Assembly: GCA_013398015.1 (NCBI GenBank)
Contig: VZRR01007718.1
Span: forward strand, 1 to 64,000
From: Oreocharis arfaki
Taxonomy: Eukaryota; Chordata; Aves; Passeriformes; Paramythiidae
DNA: 64,000 bases
Reading direction: 5' to 3'
The position numbers and the translations under genes were made by a program. Positions 26,904 through 39,904 of this stretch are shown one piece after another; positions within the stretch are counted from its first letter, which is position 1; every line of letters starts with the position of its first letter. The notes beneath the pieces are model-generated. The model was not told the DNA's origin. It ran no database searches and worked only from the letters and a program-made list of their open reading frames with translations.

Positions 26904-27131
26904 ATGAGAATTACAAGTACGTCTTGTATCTGCCCAGTCCTAGTTTGTCTCTGTTTTGTGCAGAGGTGTTATGGAGCTGCTCACCATGGCTCCATCAAGG
27001 TGACCAGAAATCAAACCAAACACATAGAAGGCGAAACAGAAGTGCATCATCGTCCAAAGCGTGGATGGGTGTGGAATCAGTTCTTTGTTTTAGAAGAACA
27101 CATGGGACCAGATCCTCAGTATGTAGGAAAG
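26904..27131 (+). CDS. CDH18: Cadherin-18, first coding exon (residues 1-76: signal peptide, propeptide, furin site, start of EC1)
   Basis: This exon encodes the N-terminus of a type II cadherin. Residues 1-24 form a hydrophobic, cysteine-rich signal peptide beginning MRITSTSCICPVLVCLC. Residues 25-53 are a short propeptide with one N-glycosylation sequon (N36-Q-T38), closing in R50-P-K-R53, a furin-type site whose cleavage frees the adhesive N-terminus. The mature protein then starts GWVWNQFFVLEE: W55 and W57 are the two docking tryptophans that define type II cadherins, and E64/E65 lie where EC1 begins to bind calcium. Codon 76 (Lys) is followed by GTAAGG, a strong donor in phase 0. The start was chosen as the first in-frame ATG after the TGA at 26856-26858, with A at -3. 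From memory the sequence is near-identical to human CDH18, with the few changes in the signal/propeptide. The open frame continues to 27182, but that part is intron. Confidence 0.94.
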
Positions 27132-30100
27132 GTAAGGCCATTGTCTTCTTTTGTCTTTGGTTTGTTTTTTTCCATCCTCTGAAATGTGGCATTGATAAGG
27201 GGCTAACCATTTATCTCCTAGATGGCACCTCCTCTTTAAAAGGGGGACACCTCTTGGATTGCTACATGTATTTACAGTGAACTTGCCAGTTGCCTGTGTA
27301 TATTGTGTTTATTATAAAAAAAGATAAAAGTATATAGAATGAAGGTACTAAAATGTGACAAAATAGTTTTTCTTCTGAGCTCAGCTAAACACAGAGTGAG
27401 TGCAGTTGATCCTGTTACGTCAGTTTCCATAACCCTAAATGAATGGGGTCACCTCTGATGGCTTTTCCAGACTGTTTCAGAATTATGTTCAGTCCTGCTT
27501 CAGGGAATATTACAAATGCAGTCTAAAGTCCCTAGGGTTTTTATTCCAGTCTGAGTGTAGTGTGGAAAAGGTGTCCTCCAAAAGGAAATCCTCTGTGGCT
27601 TTTTTTATACAAGGAGACACAAGGTGTGTTACTTGTTAGAGCTCCTCAGAAGTCTGGGAGAACAAGCTCTGCATTTATGTTTTGATATATAGAGTGAGCT
27701 TCAGATATAAAGTTCAGACTAATGTAACTGAATTGAAGCCTGGCCAGCTGAAGTCTGGTTCATCATGTGTAATGCTGTCCGTAGAGCCTGGGTTTTAACT
27801 TTGCATTAAATAACACAAAACTCTCCATATAGCTTTAATCCATGATATATGACAGACAAAGTTTTTCTCTCCCTGAAGACTATCTTACTGCATTATGATA
27901 GAATTTTTTTTTATTAGATAATCTACATGAGTCTTAATTTCCTTAATGAAAACAGAGAAATACACAGAATATGAGGGTAAAGAAAGATGATTAATTGGGA
28001 AGAGGACATGGAAAAGGAATTATTTTGTTTCAGTTTCCCTTGAAATTAGGAATTATGAAAAATATATTGTAGAAAGATATGCGAGGAAACCAGTAGCTTC
28101 TGAAATCACAGATGTCTGGTAGTGAGGACTTCCAAATTGGAACAGTATCATTTGACCTAAAAATAGGAAGTGGAACAACTGTATTTAAGATACTGTTAAC
28201 ACAAAGGCTGAAAAAAAATATTCTGTTACACCAACCTTAGTAAAATACTCAGTATTCCAGAATGCTAAAAATTCTTGAGATGTGTGCAGGAAATGTAAAC
28301 TGAGAAAGGACCTTTCTAAATGGAGGTAGTGGTTTGCATTGAAGGAGAAGCTTTTGAAATGGGTAAGAGGATGGGGAGATATGCCTTCAGACCCACTTTA
28401 CACCGATTAACATTTTCATAAATGATTTTGGAATAGAAAAAACATTTTGCAAAAATATTGTTGATGTAAACCTTTTCAGGAGAATCAAAACACTGACCTG
28501 GAAAGACATGGATATTATGAATATGATTTGGGCATAGAAATAAAGAGTAAACCTCAGAAATACAGAACAATGTAATGAATTTCTGTTACACACTAGTGAT
28601 TTATTGTAAGTGACAGAGGAGGAGAAAGATCTGGTTACCAGATCTAATGTAATACCTTAAAGAAGGTGAATATGCTATTAAGCTGCAAAAGCTGAGGTAT
28701 AAAAAACAGGGACAAAGGGCACTGAAGCCATTGTGAAAAAAAAATGTTAAACTATTTGCTATTCTGGTTACTTTTGGCCAAGAAAAATGGATTTATATGT
28801 GAAGCTGTACAGAAAGAATTGAACATTATGGCTGAGATAGTAATGGAGAATAAAATATGTTTGTTTACTTATTCCGACAAATAATAGAGGAGGGAACATA
28901 ATATTCTATCAATACACCTCAGAAGAAACCACAGTGAAAAGAAAAAAGATATTTAGGTTGATTGCAATTTTATTTGAAAAAATAAGTTTTTAGTGACAAT
29001 CAGTTAATTTAGAATTAACATTTAGTTAATTTAGAATGAAAACATGGGTAAGCCAGATTCTGAAAGAGGCTACTAACAAGAGAGAAAAAAAAAAACTGAA
29101 GGGGTTTCAAGGTACAGCATACTTATCTTTATGAAAGCATTTATAGTCGTGATTGCATGCCAGAACAGAAGCCTGGATTCAGCAAGCTAAAGCATGGTCC
29201 CTTTCAATTTTATGTTCTTATGATACTATTGTCTATTTCCTTTCATCCTCTGACCACTCTATTAATGCCACATTTACAGAGATCAATGAATAGAATTTCT
29301 TTCAATCCTTTATGGTCAAAATGTGACTGCATGCCTTGTTTGAGGACATTTCTCCCTCTGTACTCAACAATTTTTCTTTCCTATTCCTCAAAGAATTCCC
29401 TCTGGTGCTCATGATTTTCTACTCTGAGTACTTCGCAACATTACTAAGCTTATCTTTGAAAAAGCTTTGTCAAACTTAAAAGCAACTGTACTCTATTTTC
29501 CATTTGTTGTGATGATTCTCATGATCTGATTTGAAGAAAAGATAAATTATATTAGCTCAGGCATATACTTTTAATTAAAAAAAGAAAAGGGAGGGGAAGC
29601 CTCCCTGAGACTGTCATAATATTAGTAATTATCAAAATATCAGTAGTGGTCATTAAACATGAAAAATAGACATTTTAGAAAAATAGATGTTTTACTAATG
29701 TTGTATTTAATTGTACACACCTTATTGAAGTCTCATTTTACATGCCTTTAATTTGATAAGTAATTTTCATTCAAAGCCCCTCAGTTATAAAAGAAGTCAG
29801 TGCCCTTTAATTCCAGGTTTCTGTTCCGTGGCGTCATGCTGTCAAGTCTGTCAATTATTAATTTTGCAGACTACTCTGCTTCACTGGTGAGAGTTTTGCC
29901 ATTTGAGATCTGTCCTTTCACATTTTTCACACCCAATTTGGGAGTAACATCACAGAAAGCAGAGTCATTATGTACAACGCTGTTATGATGATCACAGTTA
30001 TTGTCATGGAAATGCACAGTGAGGACAAGAATAGGGTAGGCCTGCAATGAAAATGGTAAGCTTTCTTGTTGTTATTGTGAAATGGCTGTCAAGAGGATGG

Positions 30101-30618
30101 ATTAATTCACTGCCATCATCATACAGGCAGTGTTAGGACAACAAACTATCATTATATTTTAATATCAAGCATACCCCCATTACTCAGTCATTATTTCTTT
30201 TCTCTAAGAAAATGTCATTTGGAGACTTGAAATCTGTATAGAATTAATCCCTATTAGCCATACTCACAAGGTTTTTCTAGGAACATGGCAAGACACAGGT
30301 CTCGGAAAAATGAGTTTATGGCAGAAATGAAAAATAATCCTTTTATAGATATTAAGTATTATCTGTGGTTCTCAGATTATTGAACTGGTTCCCTGCTGTT
30401 GCACTTGGGGTAAGTCTTCAGTGTTTCAGGGTATGTTTCACTGATGAAAGAATTAAAAAAGAAAAAAAGTTTTTTATTTGAAAAGATATCTTTAAAGTAT
30501 TTAAAACCTCAGTAACTTCTTTTACCAAAATTATCAATTATTTGGGGAGGGTTTCTGGAAAACTTCTGAATGACCAATGGTATCTGGCAATGTTAGTTCA
30601 GAGAGACTATTCATCTAC

Positions 30619-30662
30619 AGGTGCAAGTATGTATGTGTGTATGTGTCTGTGTGGGTGTGTTT
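30619..30662. repeat. Degenerate (GT)n microsatellite
   Basis: GTATGTATGTGTGTATGTGT continues into GTGTGGGTGTGT. It is imperfect and short. Confidence 0.85.
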
Positions 30663-33393
30663 GCACTGCAGAGTCTGTGACAATTTGAGTGAGCAAGATT
30701 GAATACACTTGTCTCAGATAAGTAGCTTGAATTTACAGACCAAGCTTTCAGTTCCATGAGACTTCTTGTCTTTTGTGTGTCTCTGGTGTAAATTATTCTA
30801 ATGAAATAATAGTCATGAGTGCAGAAAGGGACAGGGTTAGTGAATGCACTATGACCTGGCGATGAATCGATCGCCTCCTGCACCAGCTCAGAGGAATGAA
30901 GATTTCCTGAGGAAAGTTAGAAAAATTTGGGCTGTAGTACTGCAAGGTTTTACATCTCTCAGTTGTCATGGCTGATATAATTTACATTTCTCTTGCATTT
31001 TCTGCATGCTTTTAGGTTAGATAACTCAAGTCTCTGCATTTCGGAAAAAATAGCAAATAAAGAATTTTAGGAGAGAAGTGAAACAGACTACGTTTCAGTC
31101 CATAACATTCTTCATTTTGAATCTTCACACCTCTGTCTCCAGAGGGCCTGCTCCTTCTTAAAAGGATATTTCTAAAAATCAGTTGCACTGGAAGCAAGTC
31201 AGAGCTACACATTTGCTATGCTTTTTGCTTTGGAGAGAGAAGTAAATAAGCAGTGATAAAAGGAAGATCACTGTGGATCTGAGGCTGAGTGAGTCATGCT
31301 GTTGACTGAATAGCAGAGGAATATGATGCACAAGACTGACAGTTCCTCTGTGGACCCTTTGGATCTCTCAAATACCAAACCTATACCTCTTAATCCACTT
31401 CAGATGTCCTCTGAAGAGAAAATAGTAATGAGTGTCCAAGACTCAGATGTTGGCTTTCACCTGCATTTTTCTTCCTTAATTTGGGGGCTGGCCCTTTACT
31501 TCCTTCTTACATTGTTATCTGTAAAGCAAAAACAGTTTCAGAATTATGTTGATGTAGGAGATAAGGAAGTATAGAACAGCTGGAAATGAGAGTGAATACA
31601 GGAAAGGGAAGAAGAAAGTAACAACTTTTCATATGTCTTGAAATGATTGTCCTGAAAGTTAGATTAGGAAAGTAATCCCAGGTATTGTATTGGATTTACA
31701 AGATAGTAATTCATTTAATTTATCATTTTATTCTTGAAAACATAAATACAGCATAACAGACTTGTCATTCAAAATTATTTTTTCAAAGTAATATGTGACA
31801 TATCATTGCAATAAGTTAGTTCTAATACAAGGGAGTGAATCTAATCTTCCCTGATCATATCAAGAGAATTTCCCATCTCTGAATCAATAAAAGTAAGGGG
31901 ACATTATGTATGTTTTAGAATAAGTGCCAAGGAAGAAACAAAAGTGGAGTTTAACACTTAAAACACTTTTATTCAATTATAGAGGTTTACATAAAATAAA
32001 GTATGTCAGATGTTTCAGCATTTTTAACACAAGCAAATAGTTCAAAACTTTATTTTGATAAAAAGGGTGTCTATTTTATCAGAGAGAAAATTAAAAGGAA
32101 AGTGTAGATGACATAGTCTAAATATTTTGCACGTGATTTGTTAGCCATTTTCATGCCTCTGTAAGAAGGTAGACAAGTGGCATCAGCAACAAAAGCAACT
32201 TTTCAAATAACATGCATCTCACTTTCTATCTTTTAGGTTGCTAGTTTCACAAATAATGTACTTATATAAAATAATTTTCCTCTATACCTAGGGAAAATGT
32301 AGAAGCAAAGACAACATGAAGAATAAACCTGACATCTGTATAGCACAACATTAAGTGGTCCTCTATCGTGTTAGCCATCTCATTTTCTGCTGTAATTCTC
32401 ACAAAAAGCTAACTCAATATTGTTGCCAACCCAGAAGCTTTCCAAAAGAAAAATTCGTACTTGTTTTGTCCTGAGTTTTCTTTGCACAGACAGCTTTTCT
32501 GCCTCCTACTTTCATTCAACAAACATTATTTGGTTTCACTTTAAAAAGTTGAGGGCACACTACTTGAATTCTACGAGTCATAAAATGCTGTGGACCTTTA
32601 CACTTTTGATTTTGTGTTTTAAGTGAAATCTCTAAATATTCAAAGGTCATTTGGGGGAAAATCAGATTCAAGGGAAGAGAGAGCTTTCGTCAGCCTGATC
32701 AGTCTGACTTCCTTTCAGTGTGTCCAGCTGTATCTGAGGTTTCCTGAAGCATAGCACTGACAGGGGCATTTTGACTTGACAGACCAAAGAAATGGAAAAG
32801 CATGAACATATTGAAGTTCAGTCCTAGTCCAAAGACATAGGATAAAGTGTTTGCCTTGTTTAACTTCATTTAGGTCAACATGAAATTGCACCAAGAAGAA
32901 GCAGGCTCTTTTATGTCAAAACAGCTACATTAAATCTAATATGTCAAAATAATAACTGTTTTTGTAAGGAAGTTTTATAGAGTCTGTCAGTTCTATATTG
33001 CAAAACATCAGTTCTCTACGTGGAGACTGTTATTTAAGTTAATGGTTCAAAATAATTTTGTCAAGGTGATCTAATCTTCCCTGAAGTTATCATGGACTGA
33101 AGAACTCCGAAAAAAACTTGATTTCTTTCTTTCTTTCTAATTTTTCTTTAATATATCTTTTACCTCTTATCTTTTCATGAATTTGACACAGGAGCAGCCA
33201 ACTTCCGTGACTTTTACATTTTTTTTTACACTGAATGACGACATTGATTAAACCAACATCTTTTAAGTGGAACTGCCATTTCTCACTTTAATGATTTAGC
33301 AGTAGTTTTTTGAGAGGAAATCCAGCCTTGTTCCTACCCAACCTTAGTCCCTCGTGTTTTTTTTGTTTTTGTTTTTTTTTTTCTTTTTTTTTT

Positions 33394-33707
33394 NNNNNNN
33401 NNNNNNNNNNNNNNNNNNNNNNNNNNNNNNNNNNNNNNNNNNNNNNNNNNNNNNNNNNNNNNNNNNNNNNNNNNNNNNNNNNNNNNNNNNNNNNNNNNNN
33501 NNNNNNNNNNNNNNNNNNNNNNNNNNNNNNNNNNNNNNNNNNNNNNNNNNNNNNNNNNNNNNNNNNNNNNNNNNNNNNNNNNNNNNNNNNNNNNNNNNNN
33601 NNNNNNNNNNNNNNNNNNNNNNNNNNNNNNNNNNNNNNNNNNNNNNNNNNNNNNNNNNNNNNNNNNNNNNNNNNNNNNNNNNNNNNNNNNNNNNNNNNNN
33701 NNNNNNN
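33394..33707. other. Assembly gap (314 Ns)
   Basis: An unresolved run of Ns is flanked on the left by a T-rich tract (33355-33393) and on the right by LTR sequence. Such gaps typically arise where a homopolymer and a multi-copy repeat meet. Open frames computed across it are meaningless. Confidence 0.99.
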
Positions 33708-34128
33708 CCTGCGGACCCTGGGAATGGACCCACGTGGGAGGAGGGAAATGTGTGAGAAGAGAGGATGCAGAGAGGAGCTGCTATGGGCTGACCGCAGACC
33801 CCCGTTCCCCATCTGCCTGTGCCCCTAGAGGAGAAGAGAGAGATCAGTCAGGACTGAAGTTGAACCTGGGAGTTAATCGGATGGGGGCGGAAATTGTTTT
33901 AATTTTTTGTATTTTCTTTCCTCAACATCGAACTCTATTTTAATTGCCAGGAAATTGAATTCAATTTCCCCGTCATAAAATGTGTTATAGTGATTAGTCA
34001 GCGATCTCTCTGCTTTATTCCAACCTATGAACTTTTCATCTCGTTTTCTCTCCCGTGGTTTTAAGAAAGAAGACTGAGAGAGGCAGCTGGGTGGGTGTTC
34101 AGAAGCCAGCCGAGACTGACCCACCACG
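33708..34128 (+). mobile_element. Endogenous retrovirus long terminal repeat, partial (left part lost in assembly gap)
   Basis: The stretch from the end of the N gap to about 34128 has the layout of an LTR family widespread in bird genomes. It has a GC-richer block with GACCGCAGACCCCCGTTCCC, then AGTTGAACCTGGGAG, a T-rich block, CAATTTCCCC, a TTTCTCTCCC block, and a right end GACCCACCAC. No gag, pol or env coding sequence adjoins it, so it is probably a solo LTR, though the gap hides its left flank. Orientation is inferred from the family's usual CA-ending 3' side. The assignment is from recognised sequence, and the exact family (probably an ERVL-type LTR) is not certain. Confidence 0.7.
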
Positions 34129-36521
34129 AAGTTGTTGTGGTACAACGTGCCTGCTCTGTAATTGCATCTTTAACTTATGCCATACTCTGAATGCATAGCC
34201 TCTTGGCCTCTGACAGTCTTTATGTCAAAACTATGTAAAATGGCCATATAATTGGTGTTTGTTTAAAAAAAAACAAAAACAGAAAAACAAATAAGCAAAA
34301 CGATAAAAAATAGGTGTTACACCAATTAGATGCATCAGATGTACCAAGGAAACAAAGATAATTCTGCATATTTTTATATTAATGGTGAACTTAGTAACTT
34401 TGTTTTTTAAGGGTATTTACCAGCTAATTGTAAATCAATAGGTAATGGAGCTGAAGGTATGCTGATAAACTCAAGTGTGAATTAGCATGTCAGTTACTTC
34501 TCAGGTATCTTCTTGACCTTATTTTAAGAGAGGTACTCATTCACGTTCATTGTATGTGTAACTTTCAACACCCACATGCCTAGTTGTCTTTTAAAGATTC
34601 TGCTGCATCATTTTGCTATTAAATATAGTTTATCAACTCATTCAAGATGTATTTCTAAAAAGAAATGTTCTGTGGACTTTGCTTGTTTAAACATTGACAG
34701 GAGCACTCATGTTGAATGACTGAAACTGTAGGCTAAATAATTTTATTCACTGTATAAAAAGCTACAAAAGTTTAAAAAGGTGAAGTAAATTGAACATCAT
34801 AATTAGGTCTTTTTTCATCTAGACCGATGTGACAAATGAAACCATGCAGAACATGCTTTTATGGCCTGCTTTTCTAAGGTAAAGATGCTATAACAGAAGA
34901 GAAATTTCAGGTCTAGTAGTTCATTAATTCATTTCAAAATATCTGAGAAGAAGGTGAATATGAGACTGCAATGTTTCTAGGCTCAGTGGAGGTAGCAAAG
35001 GGTTATTTGTGTGGCATATTCTGTACAGCTGTAAAAGTAATTACTCCTATTTGTTGGTTTTGAATGTGGTGTCTTCTCAAAAATTGCCTCCTTGCCTTAT
35101 AAGTTACATTGGCTACATGTTATCTTTCGAGTCCCATATAAAATTTATGTCTTATGCCCAAATTGTATTTTTTTTGTGTTCTAGAACAGATGCACACTTT
35201 TTAAGGGCAATAAAAATGTGTGAGACAATAAAAAGCAAAGCAGAACTAAGGTTTGAATCTAAAAATTCTATGTCATTTCTAATCATAAAACATGCGATCT
35301 ATGAAACTAATTCATAGTGGTGAATATTGAGATGAAATGCCTTTGTAAATATTTAATTTCTAAAATACATCAAGGTTTTTTACTTATTGTAGTGGAAAAC
35401 TCCAGACTGTAAAACCATGAAAGCACTATTTCAGAACACTTTTTTTTCTGCCTAGCTGTATTAGCTTCGGTTGGTTCTTGTCGAGCAGTTAGTTCTCGTT
35501 TAAATAGTTATTCCCACAAGTTTATCATCTGCAATTTAAACATACTTTTAATAAAAATGAAAAGAACACAAACATCTTTGTTTGGAAAGAAAATGCAGAG
35601 ACGATATCTGCATTCAGATTGTGCACAATGGTTTATAGTCAAGAACCTGAGCAGTGGTAAATCTTTACATCTGAGATTAGAGCAGAATAATTTTAAAGTC
35701 ATCTTTGCATTCCTGTGATCTTGAGTCCGTTTGCTAAAAAGTCTGTTCCTTACAGAATTTTGATGAGGTGTTCTAAAAGACAGATTGCCTGTATGGAGCT
35801 ATTCAAGGCAGGAGATAGAACTGTTGCAAAAATGTCTCTCTGTAAAAAGTTATTATTAAAGGGCTTGAGGAATAAACTCGCCAGAAGAGCTTGTTCTGAA
35901 TCTGTTGCTAAAGAATAGTGGTGTAGCTGTCCTGTTTTTGAACATTTGTTTCAAGTCTTCATTTTTTTCTCTTACGATATTTTAAAATTTTCCATCAGAT
36001 TACAAACAAAGAGAAATTCCGGTCATCAGAGTTAATAGTTTGTATTCATAAATTTACATTTTGGATTTAAGTCAGGCTTAGTGTATAATTAATTTGTGTG
36101 GCATGAGATCATAGCATGTCCTTGTCTGTTTTGTTATCAGATATGTGTAACTGTAACTCTTGCCAAAATGTGTTTGTTTTATTGTCTTCCCGTGAATTAC
36201 AATGCTTGATACTTAAGCTCTCAGTATAAAAAAGACAGCTTTTCGAAGTTCCATAAGAAAGACATACTAATAATTACAGTTCTACTGAAGAGATCTTTTC
36301 ATAATATTCGAAGGGCCTACTTGAGACATTCTTGTGATACTGATAGAAGAGTTTCTATCCAACAAACTCCCTGCTTTACATTAAGAAAGCCTGCTCAAGA
36401 AAGGGTCTCTGTATATGTTTGCAAAGCAAATATAAATTATTATAACTGATATAAATATAGTACGTTTTGAAATGCATAGTCCATTTTTCCTTTTTTTTAG
36501 TAAACTTTGAAATAAGTGTTT

Positions 36522-36553
36522 ATTGCTATATATGTATATATATATGTATATAT
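36522..36553. repeat. (AT)n microsatellite with GTAT interruptions
   Basis: The stretch CTATATATGTATATATATAT continues as GTATATATC. It is simple-sequence DNA. Confidence 0.85.
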
Positions 36554-38380
36554 CTTACTACTTAGTATTAATTTTAATTCTTAATTGTAAAAGCCAGTAG
36601 TGGCCTAAAGAAGTATAATTTTGTGTTTGGAATTATTACAGAAGCAATGGTTTCACACTCTAGTTATATGAATACTTTCTATCTGAATACCTTGACTAAA
36701 ATCATGGCAACATAACTTTCAACAAATCAAAGAGCATCTAACATCTGTATGGATGTTTCAGATGTAATATTAAAACTACAGGAATATCATCATTTTCCTG
36801 CTGACTGAAACAACAAAGTTGATGATGATATGTTGAATGTGCTCAGATAGATTCTAAGAGAGGAAAATTGCAGCAATGATGGGAGACTTCACTTGCTCCC
36901 TGGAATGCAGGTTGAATTTTCCATTGAGCTTGAACCCTAATATGAAAAGTCTCTAAGTATAAAAAATGGCTGCCTCATAAGTTATCTAGTCATCAAATCT
37001 CCAGAAAAGGAACTAAAGCTAAACTTAAGTAATACCTGAAGCAAATGCAAAATACCTGACAGAACGACGTGAAGCACTAAAGGAAGTTGGAATGACCAAA
37101 AGATACAGTAGTAAGGGCAAATAAAGGCAGAGTCTTTAAAAAAAATCTGTTTCCAAATAAGAGAAATAGAAAGGACTGAGAAATCTTGCATGTTAATTGT
37201 AAAGCAAAATAACCCATTAAAGGGAGTTTGAGGAAAAATAAAAAAATTCTTCTTTAGAAACACGAGGAAGTGGAAGCCTACCAGAGGCTGCTGTGACAAA
37301 AGACATTTCTGGGGTATTAAATGTGTAAAGAGAACAAAACAAGACTGTTTCAGGAAAGCTACAAGAATGCTTCTTAATCTCTTTGCCATGGGAAACCTTG
37401 AACAGTCATTTTGTGAAGAATGCATCGGAGGAGATATCTCAAACTGAGGCACTGTGGGAGAGACTATGAAACAAATCAGCAAATGAACAGTAATTATCAC
37501 ACATACCTGTTGCAGTAATCCAGGAAGAAATACCTAACCAAATAACTTTGGTATATAAATATCTAACACTACTTTGGTATCTGAGGACCAAAGCATGCAG
37601 TTATAGCGATACAGTAAACAAGCAAAAAAACAACCTCAAAAAGTCCCCAAAATTTGCATGTGGGGAAAAGCAATTCCACTTTGCATTTTAAACTATTTGT
37701 GGGAAGCAGCGTGAATAACTAGGTGACAAATTTCATTAATTACACGAAGATGATGAGAAGAAAAAAAAGAGAAAGACCAACCATAATGAAGTCCAGCAGA
37801 AAGATATTCCAAGACTGACTGAAATTCAGTACAGATAAAAGAATGAGGCACATGAGCAACAACTGAGTTGTGTAGTTTTAACTGTGTTGACAGTTGCTAC
37901 TCACTAAAAAGACTGGGGTTCTATGAGCTCTCTGATAAATGCCATCAGCTAAGTGCTTAGAAACAATCCAATGAACAAACTGAATGTTAGAAATCATTGG
38001 GAAGAGAAAAAAACCAAAACGAAACAAAACAAAAAAACCACAAACCACCAGTAGCTCTGTGAAACCACAGTGCACCTGTATTTCAAATGCAAAGCATGGT
38101 TTCCATTTTCTTATCTCTTTCCCCAGTGTTGCATAAGAAATATTTCAGAGAAGAGCTACCAGGCTGATGTAGTGTATAGAACAGTCTCTGTATGAGAAGT
38201 GACTAATTGGATTATTAGCCACTTTATTTGATAAACTCCACATTTTCAATTAGCAACTTCAGTTCTGGAATTTTAATATCCTTTTATAGCTGTTGTCTTT
38301 CCGTGTGCAGGATTTTGTATGGGAAAGGATGGCTTTGGAAGTAGTGTGACAAACGCCAGAGTAAATGAGGACTCTTCTGA

Positions 38381-38401
38381 GTGAAAAAAAAAAAAAAAAA
38401 A
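38381..38401. repeat. Poly-A run
   Basis: An A run of about 19-20 bases in the CDH18 intron follows GAGTG. No retroposon body is recognised upstream. Confidence 0.85.
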
Positions 38402-38884
38402 TTGAGTTCGGTAGTGGCCTAGACAGCTTTAAGTAATATCAACCAAGAACGGTGTTTCACTTCCTTTTCCTTCTCTCCTACAATCAGTAGGAGTCATACA
38501 AAAAAGCGCCCAAAACTATAAAAACCACAAACCAAACAAAAATGACCAACCAATAAAAGGAGGGTTGACAGCCTAAAAATAAAGAAAACAATGCATTTTT
38601 TCATCTATGAAATTGGTGAAACTGCTTAGTATAACACTCTTTGATATTTAATGCCACATCACGGTTCTTAATTAGTCTCTCAATAATAAATTGAGGTAAT
38701 TCAGCAGGTAAAAACTATGCCACATTGACAGAAAGGCCATGCATTCAGGAAGCCAGAGCTATATGTCCAGCTCAGATAAATGTTAACAAAAATCACTTTT
38801 GCCTATCACACACATATGTCACAAGGGTTTGTTGTGAGACTAAACATTATTCCAAGAATAATCATGTCAGAGGATATCAGTGAC

Positions 38885-39154
38885 GAATTCAGAATTTCCG
38901 GTCCATACTCCTGTCTTAGAAAACCTTTCCTCTACATATCTATAAGAGCATGATCAAGTCTTGTTTTACATTTTGAATTCAGAATTTCCAGTCCATACTC
39001 CTGTCTTAGAAAACCTTTCCTCTACATATCTATAAGAGCATGATCAAGTCTTGTTTTACATTTTGAATTCAGAATTTCCAGTCCATACTCCTGTCTTAGA
39101 AAACCTTTCCTCTACATATCTGTAAGAGCATGAACAAGTCTTGTTTTACATTTT
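38885..39154. repeat. Minisatellite, three 90-bp units
   Basis: Units start at GAATTCAGAATTTCC at 38885, 38975 and 39065. The period is exactly 90. Copies differ by single substitutions: G versus A in the CCGGTCC/CCAGTCC position of unit 1, and two changes in unit 3 (TCTGTAAGAG, CATGAACAAG). The array ends at TTTTACATTTT near 39154. It lies in the CDH18 intron. Confidence 0.97.
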
Positions 39155-39904
39155 ATTTGGAAGAAATTATTTCTCCATTTTGTATCTGTATGCTTGAAAA
39201 CATAGTGATACGATTTTTTCCAAGCACGAGGAAGAGGTTTCATTCTTAAAGAAAACTGACAATTTACAGTGACTCATCCGAAGCTCATTTTTATTTAAAT
39301 CATTAATCATAAAGATCATGTAAAATTTGAATGTAGTTTCAAGGTAAAAGCTGAAATACATGCAGAATATATTTAGTAGCATTTCTTATAATATTAACTG
39401 CTGTTTGTGGGGACAAAAAATCCAACTCAAACCAAAAAAAACCCTTCTGTCTCACAAGTGGCTAGTGATACTCAGCGGCTCCAGTTTAGTGCACTGTTTA
39501 GGAATTAAATCATATCGTTATCTTGTTTGATTTGTCTCTTTCCATTTTTGACTTTAGGGTATAGATACCAGGTACTGTCAAAAAATCAGATCCCACTGTG
39601 AAGCCTCTGTGAATGAACCCTAAACCAGTGACACCCGGAGTTCACTCCCTTCCATACACTTGTTCAGAATAAAAGCACTCCTAGGTGAAAACTCTGTAAT
39701 TGCTCTTAGTTGTGCCCCTTTCTTACTTATAGAGCTAGTAACTTTTACCTTGGACTTTACTGTCTTTCGTCTATTATGTATTATTTTTCTCTTGATGAAT
39801 CATCTGCAGAAAATGATCATTTTTATTAAAGTGACACTCTGCATCCCTCAAGTATACTTCCATAACTTCAATTGGGATATTGATAATTATTACAGTGGTT
39901 AATA

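Noticed and set aside
27132..27280. Extension of the first coding exon to the stop at 27182, and an overlapping 118-codon frame at 26924-27280
   Set aside because: The GTAAGG donor at 27132 and perfect continuity with the 295-base exon show that the rest is intron. The second frame is a +2 shadow of the cadherin exon.
33288..33828. Four open frames running across the N gap
   Set aside because: They are composed mainly of undetermined residues and exist only because Ns contain no stop codons.
36982..37500. 172-codon minus-strand open frame rich in Phe and Leu
   Set aside because: The plus strand is A-rich here, which gives Phe/Leu-rich frames on the other strand. I considered a decayed transposon in either direction but recognised no family wording.
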